Positions 34,441-46,329 of a stretch of 64,000 nucleotides of DNA are shown here, one piece after another (within the stretch, counting starts at the first letter, position 1; each line of letters starts with the position of its first letter). Where the stretch lies: assembly GCA_028673005.1 (NCBI GenBank), contig CM054115.1, positions 108,702,672-108,766,671 on the forward strand. Reading direction: 5' to 3'. Source of the stretch: Tanypteryx hageni (taxonomy: Eukaryota > Arthropoda > Insecta > Odonata > Petaluridae). The notes beneath the pieces are model-generated. The model worked only from the letters and a program-made list of their open reading frames with translations, was not told the DNA's origin and made no database searches. The translations under genes and the position numbers were made by a program.

Positions 34441-34675
34441 ATTAGTTACATTAGTGACTCAGTCTGCAGCCTACGCTTGAAGCAAACGAATCTCTTTCGC
34501 AAAGCTCTCTAATTTTTTATCAGTTTTCTTCAAATTTAGAGGTCAATTTTGGTATTTTGTGATGTGAAATGTGATTCCAGGAATGAAACCCAATTTATAA
34601 CATTGCACCTAGGGGAAATAAGGGTGCAACTTTCGACGTCTTGATTTACGACCGTTGTACATGAACCAATTAGGT

Positions 34676-34697
34676 CGTAAGTCGGGGGTCTGCTGTA
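34676..34697 (-). mobile_element. Tigger-like terminal repeat, single end
   Basis: On the minus strand CAGCAGACCCCCGACTTACG follows TA, the usual look of a Tigger terminus. A partner end was not found. It may bound the pogo relic at 33140-33890. Confidence 0.4.
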
Positions 34698-34799
34698 TGT
34701 GTTTTTGGTTATGAAAATGGTGTGAGCTATATGATTATTTTGAGAGGGGCAATAAAAGTAGTTCAACGAAAAACACAGTGTCACAATTCTTTGACATAG

Positions 34800-37600
34800 G
34801 AACTATCATATAGGGCCACTTCATGCATGGTTCCCTAAATGTTTGCAGGAAGTACTGCAACGGGCACCAAGTATTATCACATGAATAGTAGTCAATATTT
34901 TCAAAATATCACTGACTTGATTAATATAAAATATTTGTGTGAAGAAACCACCAATTAGAACCTACAAACAAAAGTAGGGGATAAAATAATTAATCCATAT
35001 AAAATACTGCATTAACCCGAAAGGATGACGATGTTTTCTTCCAAAAATTGCGGCACGAAAAATTGGGGATTGTCTTACAATTGAGTACAAAGGTTTAAAC
35101 ACCGCATGGAACTCCTTGACATTGATTCTATGTCCGCAAAAATGCTTTTATTTATACATACACATTACATTTAATTTATTAACCACTTGACTTGTCATGA
35201 GCAAAGTGGTCACCATTTGGGAGTGGCAGTTATTTTCATCATCAAAGTTTTTTCATCTTTCTCTATGGGTGTGACGAGCTATTACATCCTGAGCTTTCTC
35301 TCATATTCCTTGGTCCTTCAGGTTCACATTCATGCAAACAGATGGCTTTTAGGCCAAATTTTCCGAGATTTAGAACCTTCATCGTGAAACCCTGCACATG
35401 TTGTGCTGGGTTGAATATATGCACAGCCCGTTCGGCAATTCTTAGACGTGCAATAAAATTTTTTTGCACAAACATGCAAACTCAGATGCCAGGAATTATT
35501 ATCTACTCTTCTTCTTTGACACATCTGATGTTTTTACCGATTTTACTTCTTTGGCACATCTAGTTTACCAGGGCTAATAAATATTTTCCACTACCCCTTG
35601 CAGAAACATTATTTTTGAGATGCTTTGTAATTGATTTGCCTGAAAACATTAAGAAAAACTTTGGTTCAAAAAGTATTGAAAATGTAATTGTTAAACAAAT
35701 TAATTGTTAACAACAAATTGTGAATTGACGAATTTTTAATACATTATTGTCAATTGATTCAATTCTTTGGGGGAAACCTAGACTGCATATATACAAGTGG
35801 ATAATTATAATTAGTAGAAGTACAAATTTTATGCTAAATCCAACTTTTACTGCTGCATCACTCCTTTGATTGTTAAATATTGCTTATCGTAGAAATAAAA
35901 ATTCATTAGTGATTTTAATTTATTCTACTATAAAATTTATGAGAAGTTTTGATTTAAAATATTTTGACATTTATTTTAATTGTTAATAACAATTTGTTAA
36001 TAACAATTTGTTAATAATAAATTATTTACAAATTATTTGTTAATACAATTAGTTATTTTACTAAATTTTAATACATAGTTACAAATATGAACAAATTCCT
36101 TTATATATTAAAAAAGAAATATTGGTAAGAGGTAATATATTGTAAAAAAAATCCATTTCATTCCCGACTCTCCAACTGGAGTTCACTTCTGGTCTCTTGC
36201 TTCTCCCACTCAAGAGGTTAATACAATACATTTATTCATATTCTTGAAGTTGACAATGTGTAAACAAGTGGATTATTTCCCAAAATTACGACTTATGCCT
36301 ATCTGCATAGGATCTTTAGATCATATTATTCCATCAATTTTTATGATCAATATAGTAATTTGCATTAAACTGCCCAATAAAATTTGCAAACGAATTGATG
36401 TTTTCAATGTGTCAAATATCTTGCTATTTGTAATGTTACGTTGTCCATTATTATAATGCAATGGAGTTGTTCCTGACTTCAAATTTCTTTGCTCCATGTT
36501 TCATTTGGTTTATATTTAGACAAAACTTTTCACGTAAAATTTCAATCAGTTTTTGTCCTTAATGCATTTGTTTTATTGCAAGCTTAGTGCAAATGCACTT
36601 GAAAGCCTGAATTCAACAATGCAAAAATTTGAGATTAACAATGCCAGGAACTCCAGCAACCTCCTTTTTGAAATGTTGAAAAATTGGGGAAAATCCAATA
36701 AACTTAAAATATGAAAGAGCACCAATTAAACAACAGAATCAACAGTAATAATAAGAATCTTCATTTCTTTCTATGTGAAATGGTATAAATCCTGAGTCGG
36801 GTCGGGTTCAGACACACAAGGCTCTGGTGCGGGTAAAGAGCAGGTACGAAAACTAGTTTTAATTCCAATTCAATTTACCTCGCCAATGTAGTCATGCCTT
36901 TTACTGCTAGTAAAGCCCACCCTCGTGGTCAGAAGTAGCGTTATATAGGGAGATACAAATTTGCAATTATGCAGATTGGCAGATCGTAGGCTTTGTGTCA
37001 CATGTGTCAAGAAAAGTGTCTCGACGAAAAAATGATTCCTTTTATTATATAAATAGATACAAAGTTGCAATTGACAAACGACTGTCAATTAGTAGTAGAG
37101 TAGAAGAGAATGTGGGGAGGGGGGTGAGAAAGAGTGAAGAGGTGAATTATGTAGTACAATGTAATTTTGACGGATTGGTTTGTGCAAGAACTCTCCCTTT
37201 TAACCAGTTGGTTTTTCCCCATTTATGCAAGTAACATCTATCTTTGTAAATTTGCTTTTGAAGAGACGTGGTTACATATAAGAGTGCCTATCAGCATTTT
37301 TTATATGTTATTTAATGTTAAAATATATGGTATTTTTTCGTCAAATAATCACGTGCGAGTTATATTATTTTATACTTGGTTTGTGAGAGAAAGGAACGAC
37401 AGTTATTTTATAAAATTACATTGGTGAGTAATCTGTGATCTCGGCTTTTGTGACAGAATATCAATCTACCACATCCTTAAAAGGAACTAATACCAGCTGA
37501 TTGAACGGTATGTAAAATTGTCAGTTATGTATATGTTAATGCATCTTTCAATTATAAATCTTAATTTTAATTGAAATATTATTTTTATCTGCCATTCAGA
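34800..37600. other. Unassigned AT-rich DNA
   Basis: This holds a short tandem run of AACAATTTGTTAAT units (about 35985-36055) and a GGGTCGGGTTCAG block at 36797-36810. That block resembles the subterminal repeats of the hAT element ending near 41490. A 70-codon minus-strand frame at 35263-35475 has no recognisable domain or splice support. Confidence 0.4.
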
Positions 37601-37608
37601 TTTGAACA

Positions 37609-40600
37609 ATGAATACTGATCAGATAAGAAGAAAGCTTTTGAGGTTAGAGTACACTCTAAGAAGATAAGAAAATACCAAATAAAAAATTTGGGAAACGTT
37701 GTGAAATTTTAGATGAAAAGGGCGAACTGATTTCGAATACAATCGCTTACAGTAGTTGTAAAAACGTTTACCATTATGATAATAGGAAGCTGAGAACATC
37801 AAGTTTCTTTGTGACACAAGTGTGAAAATAACAAAGAAGGCATGCCTAAAATTACAAATTTTCTTGTGCCGAAAAAATGCGATTTACCTAAACTATCAGC
37901 TGAAAAGAAAAAAAAAGTTTTAGATGGCTGTGTCGAACTTGTAGTTAGAGATTTGAGACCTTTTGAGATAGTGTCAGGAGATGGGTTTAAAAATTTATTA
38001 GAAATAATAATGAAAATGAGTGCAAATCAAAAATGTTCTTTTGACTTAGAAGATGCGCTACCACATCCAACAACTATTTTGAGAAATCTTAATTTAGTGG
38101 CTCAGAAAGCTTGAGAAGAACTAATTCAAGAAATAAAATCCTACATAGGTACAATAGGGGGTGGGATCATGTTGGACTTGTGGACAGATAATTACAAAAA
38201 TGTCAGTTATTTAGGGATCACATTACACTATGTAAAGAATGCCATGTTATGTAATTGTGTTCTGTGCACTAAACATCTTGATTCTGATGAAAAGAAAACT
38301 GGGGAGTATATAAGGAATGAATTGTTGCTAATTTTAAAACAATACAGTGTCTATAGTAACTTGAAGAATTTTACTTTTGTCAGTGACCATGGAGCAAATA
38401 TTAAAGCTGCTTTGAAATGTAAAGACTTTTGCCTATCACGTTACGATAATCGCAACACTGCTTTGATTATAAAATCTACTTGTTCTGCCTTTTCTTTCCG
38501 AATATGTACTACATTTTCTTACCCATCCCCCAACCTCCTCCAACTTTCTGCCTCCCCTTTTCTACTCTGCAATACCCTCCCTTCCCCATCTTACTTTGTT
38601 TACTTAGAAACATATTCACTCCCTTTATTCCTCTCTCCAATTCACGGACCTTCTCCTTCCACATTGTATACATAAAAGAACATTTTAATGCCCGCCAACC
38701 AACCTCTCCTTCACCATTCCACCTCCTCTCTCTTACTCACCGATTCCCTTCTTCCCTCTAGGTGTAACATTTGCTATAGATTCTATATACTTGCATCTAA
38801 TATCTGAATATTTCTCCAGCAAAGATATCGATTTTTCAAATTGTGTTTCGATTTGTACTGATGGTAAAGCAAATATGACAGGTGTACATGCAGGATTGAT
38901 TGCAAAATTTAAAGAAGTAGTGCCAAAAATTCAAATTACACATTGTATTATTCACCGAGAATTATTAGCATGTAAAAAGTTAAGCTCAGAGTTAAATGAA
39001 GTGTTAGAAATATCCATCAAAACAGTAAATTTAATAAAATCCAGTGCACTTCACTGCCGATTGTTTGGAATACTATGCGATGAAATGGGGTCTGCACATA
39101 TCACACTAATATTGCATGCAGAAGTTCGCTGGCTGTCCAAAGGTCGAGTGTTAAAAAGGTTGTGTGAACTTAGGAAGTATGTAGTGTGTTTTCTGTCTGA
39201 GAAAAATTCAGATCTTGTGAATACTACAAGGATATTAATTGGTACTTGAAAATTTGTTATCTTGCAGACATTTTTCAGAATTTGAATGAGTTAAATTTAT
39301 CACTACAAGGATCACTGAAAAATGTTTTTCACATGTATAGTAAAATAGAAGGGTTTAAAAAGAAATTAAAGTTATGCATTAACAGAGCCAAAGACAACTA
39401 CTTACATATGTTTTCTGGATTAACAGAGCTTCTGAATGAAGTTAAAGATAGAAGCAATGAAGAATTTGATAAATATTTTCCTTTAAACAAAGATCCAAGA
39501 ATAGGTTCTTTGTGGGTATTAGACCCATTTAATGATAATCAAGGAAATAACTTATCACTAGAAGAAGAAGGGTTACTAGCTGATCTTTCCTCAGACTGCG
39601 CATTAAAAATTTTAAAGAACGATTTTCCTCTTGAAACTTTTTGGATTAAAGCTTTCACTGAATTTCCACAGCTAAGTGAAAAAGCGCTGAGAGTCCTTCT
39701 TCCTTTTTCATCGACTTTTCTATATGAAAGTGGTTTTTCTGTAGTTACTGAAACAAAAAGCAAGCTGAGAAATCGTTTGGACATCATTTCAACATTAAGA
39801 CTATCTCCATCCAAACTTAGCCCAAGGATAGATGTACTCTGTTCGAACATGCAGGACCAAACATATAATTCTACCTAGTTTATAATACTAAGTTTGTAGT
39901 ATTTTCTGCCTTTATAATTAAAGGACTTGCTAAAATGTTTTATTTGTTTTATGTAATAACTTAATTATGGTACTAGCTATCAAGCCACTCTGGCTTTTAT
40001 ATACCATAGGTTTCTGTGCAGAGGAATACATTTTTCCATAATTTATTTACAGGTATTTACAGTAAGAACTTATTTCATTTTGTGGATCGTTTTCATGACA
40101 ATGTAATATTCATGTACTGTAAAATGTAAAAAAGTACATGCATATATACAGTACCTTACTTAATTACAGCAACAATTCAGATACCCTTGACTACAAAATT
40201 TTTTGTCTAAAATTTAGCCAAAATTTCTTTTTAATAATAAATTTGCGGAACGATTCTACGCGTATTCGAAAATCAATGGCCAGAAAATGAATCTCCATTC
40301 TTTCAGGCGTCGTTTGGTTTAAGTGCCGCATTCATAAAGGGATTCTAAGTGATTTTAAAATGAAAAATATGCTGTATCGCATTTGCTTTCATTTAATTTT
40401 ATGTCAACCTATAGGGAGAGGGGAGGGTTTTGATTTTATATAATAGAAGGATTTGGTCTGGTGCTCCTCCTAAATTAGGGGATATCATGGTGTGCTCCAT
40501 GGTCTAATAAAGGTTGAGAAACACTGATTTAGAAAATGTGGAAATTCAGCACATTCATAAAATTTGTTTTTCTTCACTCCCTTCTAAAGAGTTTTAAAAC

Positions 40601-41074
40601 GTTAAAAACTGAAGAAAAGTATGAAATCTATGAGAAAGTTAAAGTAAGTATTGATGACATTAAAAAGGAGAAGGGATATGAAATTGAATCCGTGACACCA
40701 AATCCGTATACGCTTGTAGAGCAACCAATGAAAAGGTATAAAATGTCAGACACCTTAGTTCAGTTTATGGATACAGACACAGTAAATGATCATATTTCTC
40801 CAGACGAATTGACTGCATATATTGACTTAAAACTATCTGATGACATTACTAATAATTTTGATTTGATGAAATGGAGGATAAGCAAAAGAATTGTTTGCCA
40901 AATTTAAGTATTTTACCGAATCGTACTTTTTCAATACCAGCGACCAGTGCTCCATCAGAGAGGTGTTTTTGATTGGCAGGATATGTTAGTGAAAGAAGAA
41001 AGTTTAGGTCCCGCAAATGTGGATGATGTCTTATTTTTAAATAGTCATTTTAAATCTCAGAGTACTATTAATTA
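37609..41074 (+). pseudogene. Hermes-like hAT transposase, broken and interrupted
   Basis: ATG at 37609 opens MNTDQIRRKLL, followed by a decayed BED zinc finger (SSCKNVYHYDNRKLRTSS). Then come MPKITNFLVPKK, RDLRPFEIVSGDGFKNLL, LPHPTTILRN, IMLDLWTDNYKNVSYLGITL and TFVSDHGANIKAAL, the order found in Hermes-type transposases. The DLWTDNY aspartate and the SDHGAN aspartate are present. The frame is lost after about 38450, where a different hAT sequence intervenes. It resumes at about 40580 with YMDTD-like and ISPDELTAYIDLKL, and ends with IPATSAPSERCF and DDVLFLNSHFK, the C-terminal hAT dimerisation region. Stops and frameshifts occur throughout. Confidence 0.85.
38763..40530 (+). pseudogene. ZBED5/FAM200-like hAT transposase relic inside the Hermes-like element
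   Basis: The frame from about 38770 carries VSICTDGKANMTGVHAGL, THCIIHRELLACKKL, VNLIKSSALHCRLFGILCDE and LHAEVRWLSKGRVLKRL. After a one-base shift near 39235 it continues YLADIFQNLNELNLSLQG, ALRVLLPFSSTFLYESGFS and SPRIDVLCS, ending at 39878. This order is that of hAT proteins related to ZBED5/FAM200/SCAND3. The right terminus is read as AAAGGTTGAGAAACACTG (40513-40530), the inverse of a CAGTGTTTCTCAACC hAT end. The left terminus and the N-terminal part are missing. A C/T-rich tract (38500-38762) occupies the left junction. Confidence 0.8.
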
Positions 41075-41279
41075 ATGTTTCCTTTTCTCAATTAAATTAT
41101 TTTGTAAAACTTGTCATTTTCGTCAAAATAAATCATAGATGCTTTAAATACATTTTTTCGATCTTAAAAATGAATGTTTATGTACAATTGCATTTCATTT
41201 TAATTTATACAAAATAAATGACTGTGACTCAGAAATAATATTTTTATTTTTTTCACGATTTCTTACTATGTATTTGTGT

Positions 41280-41495
41280 TTCAAGGACCAGACAGTTAAA
41301 AAATATGGGTCGGATTGGACAAGTAGACCTTCTGTGCAGGTGCTAGCCTGCTGGTACGGGTCGGGTGCAGGTTAATATTCTGCAGGTACTTGTCGGGTTA
41401 GTAGTCTGTGCGTACAGGTCGGGTTAGTAGTCTGTGGGTACAGGTCAGGTACGGGTGAAAAATATCATACCCAAGCAGGGCTCTAGTCTACACAT
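41280..41495. mobile_element. hAT right terminus with subterminal tandem repeats
   Basis: GGTCGGGTTAGTAGTCTGTG recurs in tandem (two full units of about 27 bp and partial ones), followed by GGTACGGGTGAAAAATATCA, TACCCAAG and CAGGGCTCTA. Short GGGTCGGGT units near the end resemble the subterminal transposase sites of hAT elements. It probably closes the Hermes-like element. A matching left end was not found. Confidence 0.5.
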
Positions 41496-41539
41496 CATAT
41501 TCTAGCCAATTATGTGACAATCAATTGCAAAAACGAAAA

Positions 41540-41610
41540 CTATTCTGGTATCGAACCCATGCCTTTTCGGGAGACGACTACCCACTTAAAACCTGTAAGA
41601 GTTTGCACAG
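41540..41610 (-). repeat. tRNA-like SINE head
   Basis: On the minus strand TAAGTGGGTAGTCG (box A-like) and GGGTTCGATACC (box B) are spaced as in a tRNA gene, with a CTCCCGAAAAGG anticodon-arm-like stretch between. No full cloverleaf is evident. Confidence 0.4.
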
Positions 41611-41864
41611 AGTATTCAGGCAAAAAATTCACCAAAATCGAAACAACCATTCTCAAATTATTTGCATTCATGCCAGGTGGTGATGTCACTCAAGGCTTCG
41701 GAGGCAGGCAGTCATGCAGTGACACAGAGTTTATAATATATTAGACACAAGTTTGATTAAGTTAATTTATTGTTAATTGTTATTGTTGCTTAGTGTTTCG
41801 AGGATGTTTTACTTGTAAACTAATTTTACACTAATTCACAGGCCCCAGTAATCATAAAAATTTT

Positions 41865-41995
41865 GAGAAAACCAGGCATGCATTTTAGCTACAAAGCAGC
41901 TATCTCAGTGATGATTGAATAAGTAGATTCTAAATAAGGTATCTATCATCAGTGAATCATGGCAGATGTTTCATAGCTAAAATATAACAACAGTG
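41865..41995. repeat. Decayed MITE core related to the 16-kb element
   Basis: GCATTTTAGCTACAAAGCAG, then CAGTGATGATTGA and, inverted, TTTCATAGCTAAAAT reproduce the inner inverted pair of the MITE at 16066-17264. Confidence 0.5.
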
Positions 41996-42015
41996 AGAGA
42001 GCTAAACTGAAATAA

Positions 42016-42270
42016 ATTAAATGAAAAAGTAACTTGTAAATTTACACTAACATTTTAATAAACGACCGGTTTCACCTGTTACAGCATCATCATTCGCTCT
42101 CCTGCCTATCATTATTCATTTAACCCTCATACCCTACCTGCTCCTTCCTTCTCTGTATATATATAGAACTCTCGGTCAAGCTTTAGTCACCTGATGATGC
42201 TGTGACAGGCGAAACCAGTCGTTTATTAAAATTGTTAGTGGAAATTTACGTTTCTTTTTCATTTAAATGG
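42016..42270. mobile_element. Inverted-repeat element with hammerhead-like sequence in both arms
   Basis: The left arm (42016-42095) and right arm (42186-42270, inverted) share AAATGAAAAAG, GTAAATTT, CACTAACA, TTTTAATAAACGAC and the hammerhead-like block. The centre is pyrimidine-rich with TGTATATATATAG. No protein is encoded. The arrangement, about 255 bp overall, resembles a pair of Penelope-like terminal fragments in inverse orientation. Confidence 0.65.
42191..42220 (+). ncRNA. Hammerhead ribozyme-like motif
   Basis: CTGATGA (42191-42197), a short CTG-TGA-CAG stem II, GAAA (42211-42214) and CCAGTC (42215-42220). The core is complete; the ACCAGU stem III has a C-A mismatch compared with ACCGGU at 10866-10872. 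The mirror arm (about 42062-42094, minus strand) has the perfect ACCGGTC but has lost the first C of CUGANGA. Each arm therefore carries a different defect. Confidence 0.5.
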
Positions 42271-42279
42271 AATCATTTC

Positions 42280-42860
42280 ACAAAGGGGAGCCTTCTCAAG
42301 TGGACTTTGAAATAAATTACTGGTATAAATGCCACAGGCCAAAATAAAATCACCTATTATATGTTAGCAGCATTGTAAAAAATCCAACATCCATCCAATG
42401 AAATAAATATTGAACTGTTAATATAGATCTTCCAAAAATATTGATTTTTTTCTTCAAATAGCAATATTTTTTATCCTCAGCAGTAGTGTAATAGCAATGG
42501 GGACTCTCAAATTCAAATTACCTATTGAGCTACAAGTTGGTGTTGATAAATTTCCAGGTGTGCTATGAACTCTTTGATGGACAGGTCTAAATGAGTGATT
42601 TAAGCCTGAAATTGTTTTTTTTTACTACCAAGTGTATGATTAACAATACAGAAAAATTGAAGTATTTCTGCCATTCCTTACACTATATTCTTTTTAAATG
42701 AACTATTTAGTTTTATATTTTGAATGCAAGCTTTGTCAATTTTACAGCTATTTTTAAGAAAATAAAGTTTTTTGCAAAACAAAATTTATATTTTTTAACT
42801 TTGAAACTATTCTTCAATCTAAAAATTTCAAGTGTATTGTTATTTACTATATTGGTGATT
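42280..42860. other. Unassigned AT-rich DNA
   Basis: No recognisable element or gene. Confidence 0.4.
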
Positions 42861-42867
42861 TAAATAC

Positions 42868-43790
42868 AAAGTGTCCCTAAAAAATGTACACACTTTATTC
42901 ACCTATATATGAATTAACTTGTAAAGCATTTTGATGGTGCATTGTTACAGAACCTAGTTTAATGGCAGAAATGTTCAAAATAACCACTAAAAACATCAAT
43001 GCACTGTTGCGAATGATGCACTACAGGGTGACACACTTGTGCATGTATTACTGGTGAAATGGCAGTACCAGCTTATTCAACCGCATGCTTCAACTCCTCC
43101 TGTGATGCTGGCTTTCTAGTACAGACTTCTTCAGAGTATCCCACAAGTGAAAGTCTAATGGTGTTAGATAAGGTGAACTGAGAAACAGCTTCTTCCTAGT
43201 CCTACACATCTTCCAGATAAATGAGCATCAAGATAATCTTTCACACCATTGTGGTGGTATTCCATTTTTTTGGAAGTAAAACTCTTCCTCGCCAGTGAAA
43301 GGCATAATGTTCACTTGCAGCTTCTAATTGGAATAAGTGACCATGCCTCCAAAATAAAATGGTCTTACAATTCCTTTGTAATACACCCTGCACCACATTG
43401 CTACTTCTAGTAGGCTTACTAGTCCCTTCAAAATAAAATTCCCTTAAAATTTCTTTGCAAAACATTCTACAGCACACTATTACCTCCACTAGGTTTATCT
43501 CCTTTTCTCTAGTCACATGTGCATTATGAGTGGACCAATATGCACAATGGTGCTGCTTGACTGTACCATTAAGTTTAAAAGTCCCTTCATCAGACCTAAC
43601 AATTCAGAAAAAGATTATTTGGATTGTCTTCACTCACATCATGCACTAGTCTCGGTATGTATGGCTTAACCCTTGGCAGCTTACAGAATTCAATACACAC
43701 TGGTTTTGCAGCTACTGGTCGCATGAGCATAGTCTTAAAAAATTTCTTGGTGATCACCTGAAAAACTGCAACACATTCACAGCACTATCG
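42868..43790 (-). pseudogene. IS630/mariner-type transposase relic
   Basis: In order on the minus strand: LPRVKPYIPRLVHDVSEDNPN; VRSDEGTFKLNGTVKQHHC with the first catalytic D; YWSTHNAH; a decayed middle part with frameshifts and a local duplication of LQRN-like text; then SSPYLTPLDFHLWDTLKKSV with the region of the last catalytic residues. The blocks match arthropod IS630-type transposases that carry SDEATFHLNG and PRSPDLTPLDFFLWG. The lower end of the element is probably near 42868 (GTGTCCCTAAAAAATGTA). Stops and shifts are frequent. Confidence 0.7.
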
Positions 43791-44378
43791 CCATCTGTTG
43801 ATAAGCAAGTTGTATTACACGTTGATGACTGGGCATTTAAATCCAACTCCTTCACATGGGACCAGATATTTAAACAATTTCTTTCCAAATTAACACAATT
43901 TAATTTAAAAATTCATTTCTTCATTTATTTTTAACATACAGTAAACTCTCGATTATCCTTGCACGGGTTATCCAGTTTGCAGATTATCCATGCTGTCTCT
44001 CTCCTTATGCCTCGAAATTTTATTAATACTCTGATTGCAAAGAAATTCATCAATGTGAGAGAATATTTTCGTAATCCCATTATATTAATGTCTAAAGATT
44101 TTATTATGTGCAAAAATGATAAGTTTGTAAATACATAGAATAAATAATAATAGATGATATTGCTTTTTAATGCTAGCGAGTTTCATGACAATATTCCGGG
44201 AATCAGCATGCGACTTCCGTCAGTCAGTTGTTTCTTCTTGGCGATGCAGTCACTTTTACCAGTATGCCACAGTAAGGGTGATCGGATTATAGATTCTCCT
44301 ATCGTTGTTTCATCTTGTGTGCAACTCATTGTATTGTGGTTTTTCTAGTGATAAACTTTTATCCCACCCCATGTTAAA

Positions 44379-45966
44379 ATGGCAGAGAAACGGAAGAAAA
44401 TTGTTCTTCCTATTATAAAAAAACTCGAATTAATTGTGAGACTTGAAAAAGGAGAATCTGTGAATAAACTGGCAGACGAATATGGTATTGGCATACAAAC
44501 CATTCGTGATATAAAGAAAAGCAAAACTAAGTTGATGGAGTTTGCTGCAGTTTCTGACAGTGGCGCTGGTCCCTCAAAACGTAAGAGTATGAAAAAATCA
44601 ACCTGCGAGAAAGTAGATGCAGCCTTACTTCTGTGGTTTAATCAAAAGTGAGCTGATAGAACTTCTGTCTCCGGTCCCATGTGTGCACAGCAAGCAAGGT
44701 ATTTCCATGAATCACTAGGGCTAGAAGGGAAATTTAATGCTTAATCTGGGTGGTTTACTCGATTCAAACAGCGATACGGTATATGCAAAATTGCCATTCA
44801 AGGAGAACACTTGAGTGGTAGCGTGTCAGCTGCTTTCAATTAGAATTTCAAAAATTTGTGAAGGAAGAGATGTTGACACCTGCCCAGATATTTAATGCTG
44901 ATGAGACAGGTTTGTATTGGAAAGGCCTCCCAACACGAACCTTGGCGTTTCAGAAAGAAAGTCATGCTTGTGGCCATAAATTACACAAAGAGCGAATCAC
45001 AGTGTTATGCTGTGGAAATGCAGCAGGCAATCACAAGTTGAAACTTACTGTGATAGGCAAGGCAAAAGAACCTCGCTCAAGCAAATGCGCTACTTTACCT
45101 GTCAATTACTACAATCAGAAGGGTACATGGATGGACAGAAATATATTCACTGATTGGTTCCACAAGAATTTTGTGCCTGACGTTCGTTCTTTTTTAAGCA
45201 ACAAAGGACTACCACCAAAAGCAGTGTTGTTATTAGATAATGATCCCTCACATCCAAATGCAGCCATTTTAACTTCTGATGATGATCTTATCTGCACAAA
45301 ATTCTTGCCTCCAGATGTCATGGCATTAATACAGCCCATGGATCAAGGAGTGATCGCATCAATATTGGGCTGGTCTTCTAGAGACTCTAGCTAAAGAGTA
45401 TGAAAAGTTATTGGAATTTTGGGAAAAAATGTCACTTCTAGATGCAGTGCATGGTATTTCTCAAGCATGGGCCTCTGTGAAGCCTGTGACCCTAGTTTGG
45501 TCTTGGAACAAACTTCTTCCTGATCTTGAAGAGAACTTTCATGGTTTTTCTGAAGAGGAAGTAAATACTACAAACTCCAATTTGATTAAACTACTGCAGA
45601 GAATAAATGGTTTTGAGGATGTGGACTGCGAGAATCTCAGTGAATGGTATGATTGTGATGTTTGAATCTGGATTCCAGGATATGAATGACGAGGATATTG
45701 TCAATGCAGTAATGCAAGAGAAAGAAAAAGAAGAGGATGGCAGACACAAACAATGCAGTGATGAAAGTGAAGGGACTGAAATTGAATGCATTAAAAATAG
45801 TACGGCTCTTCAGTCTGTCGAAACTTTGTTGGATTATATGGGACAATATGATTTTGATTACTGCGATGTCATAGCAGCCAGGAAAATACAAACAATCATA
45901 AAAGAAAGTGTAAAGAAGTCCTCAAAACAAACTAAAATTACAAACTTTTTGAAAGGACCATTATAA
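44379..45966 (+). pseudogene. Tigger/jerky-type transposase relic
   Basis: The N-terminal helix-turn-helix is intact: MAEKRKKIVLPIIKKLELI, VNKLADEYGIGIQTIRDIKK. A stop at 44649 and another at about 44742 interrupt the CENP-B-like second DNA-binding part (FTRFKQRYGI). The catalytic domain follows: IFNADETGLYWKGLPTRTLA with D1, VLLLDNDPSHPNAAIL with D2, FLPPDVMALIQPMDQGV with D3. A frameshift at about 45390 and a stop at 45663 separate the C-terminal parts (LLEFWEKMSLLDAV; a final SKQTKITNFLKGPL). All three acidic residues remain, but at least three stops and two shifts make it inactive. Confidence 0.9.
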
Positions 45967-46084
45967 AAGCATTCTTTTATAATCTTTTTGTTACCATTGT
46001 AATGAGAATTTAAGCATATATTTTGAAATAAATCATTTTTGCATTATCCATGTTTTTCACTTATTTGTGCATCCTCCAAAGTAT

Positions 46085-46200
46085 GTAAATATATTGCTTT
46101 TTCAATGTTAATGAGTTTTATGACAATATCATGGGAAGCAGCATGCGATTTTCATCCATCAGTTGTTTCTTCGTGGCCGGCAGCTCAGTCACTTGTTTTC
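46085..46200 (+). repeat. Copy of the Tigger 5' region inside its own 3' end
   Basis: ATATTGCTTTTTCAATGTTA to CAGTCACTTGTTTTC repeats 44157-44262 of the same element (ATTGCTTTTTAATGCTA to CAGTCACTTTTACC) in the same orientation. It is bracketed by two copies of the 3'-end block CATTATCCATGTTTTTC (46042-46080 and 46250-46292). Confidence 0.75.
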
Positions 46201-46329
46201 TAACCTTTTTTCGTGATAATTGAAGCACGTATTTTTTTTTAAAACATTTTCTCATTGTCCGTGTTTTTCGATTATGCGTGCTTCCTCTTATATTCATTAG
46301 GCCGGATAATCGAGAGTTTACTGTATGTT

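Larger units (their letters stand above)
43939..46323 (+). mobile_element. Structurally complete Tigger/jerky-type element, 2385 bp
   Basis: Perfect 20-bp ends, CAGTAAACTCTCGATTATCC at 43939-43958 and its inverse at 46304-46323, are flanked by TA on both sides. It contains one disrupted transposase reading frame. Its 3' part holds a duplicated piece of its own 5' region (see separate entry). The perfect ends but broken gene suggest a moderately recent copy that is not autonomous. Confidence 0.9.

Noticed and set aside
35263..35524. Cys-containing minus-strand frames as a zinc finger or piggyBac C-terminus
   Set aside because: Cys/His spacing does not fit either; two overlapping frames, no splice sites, no context.
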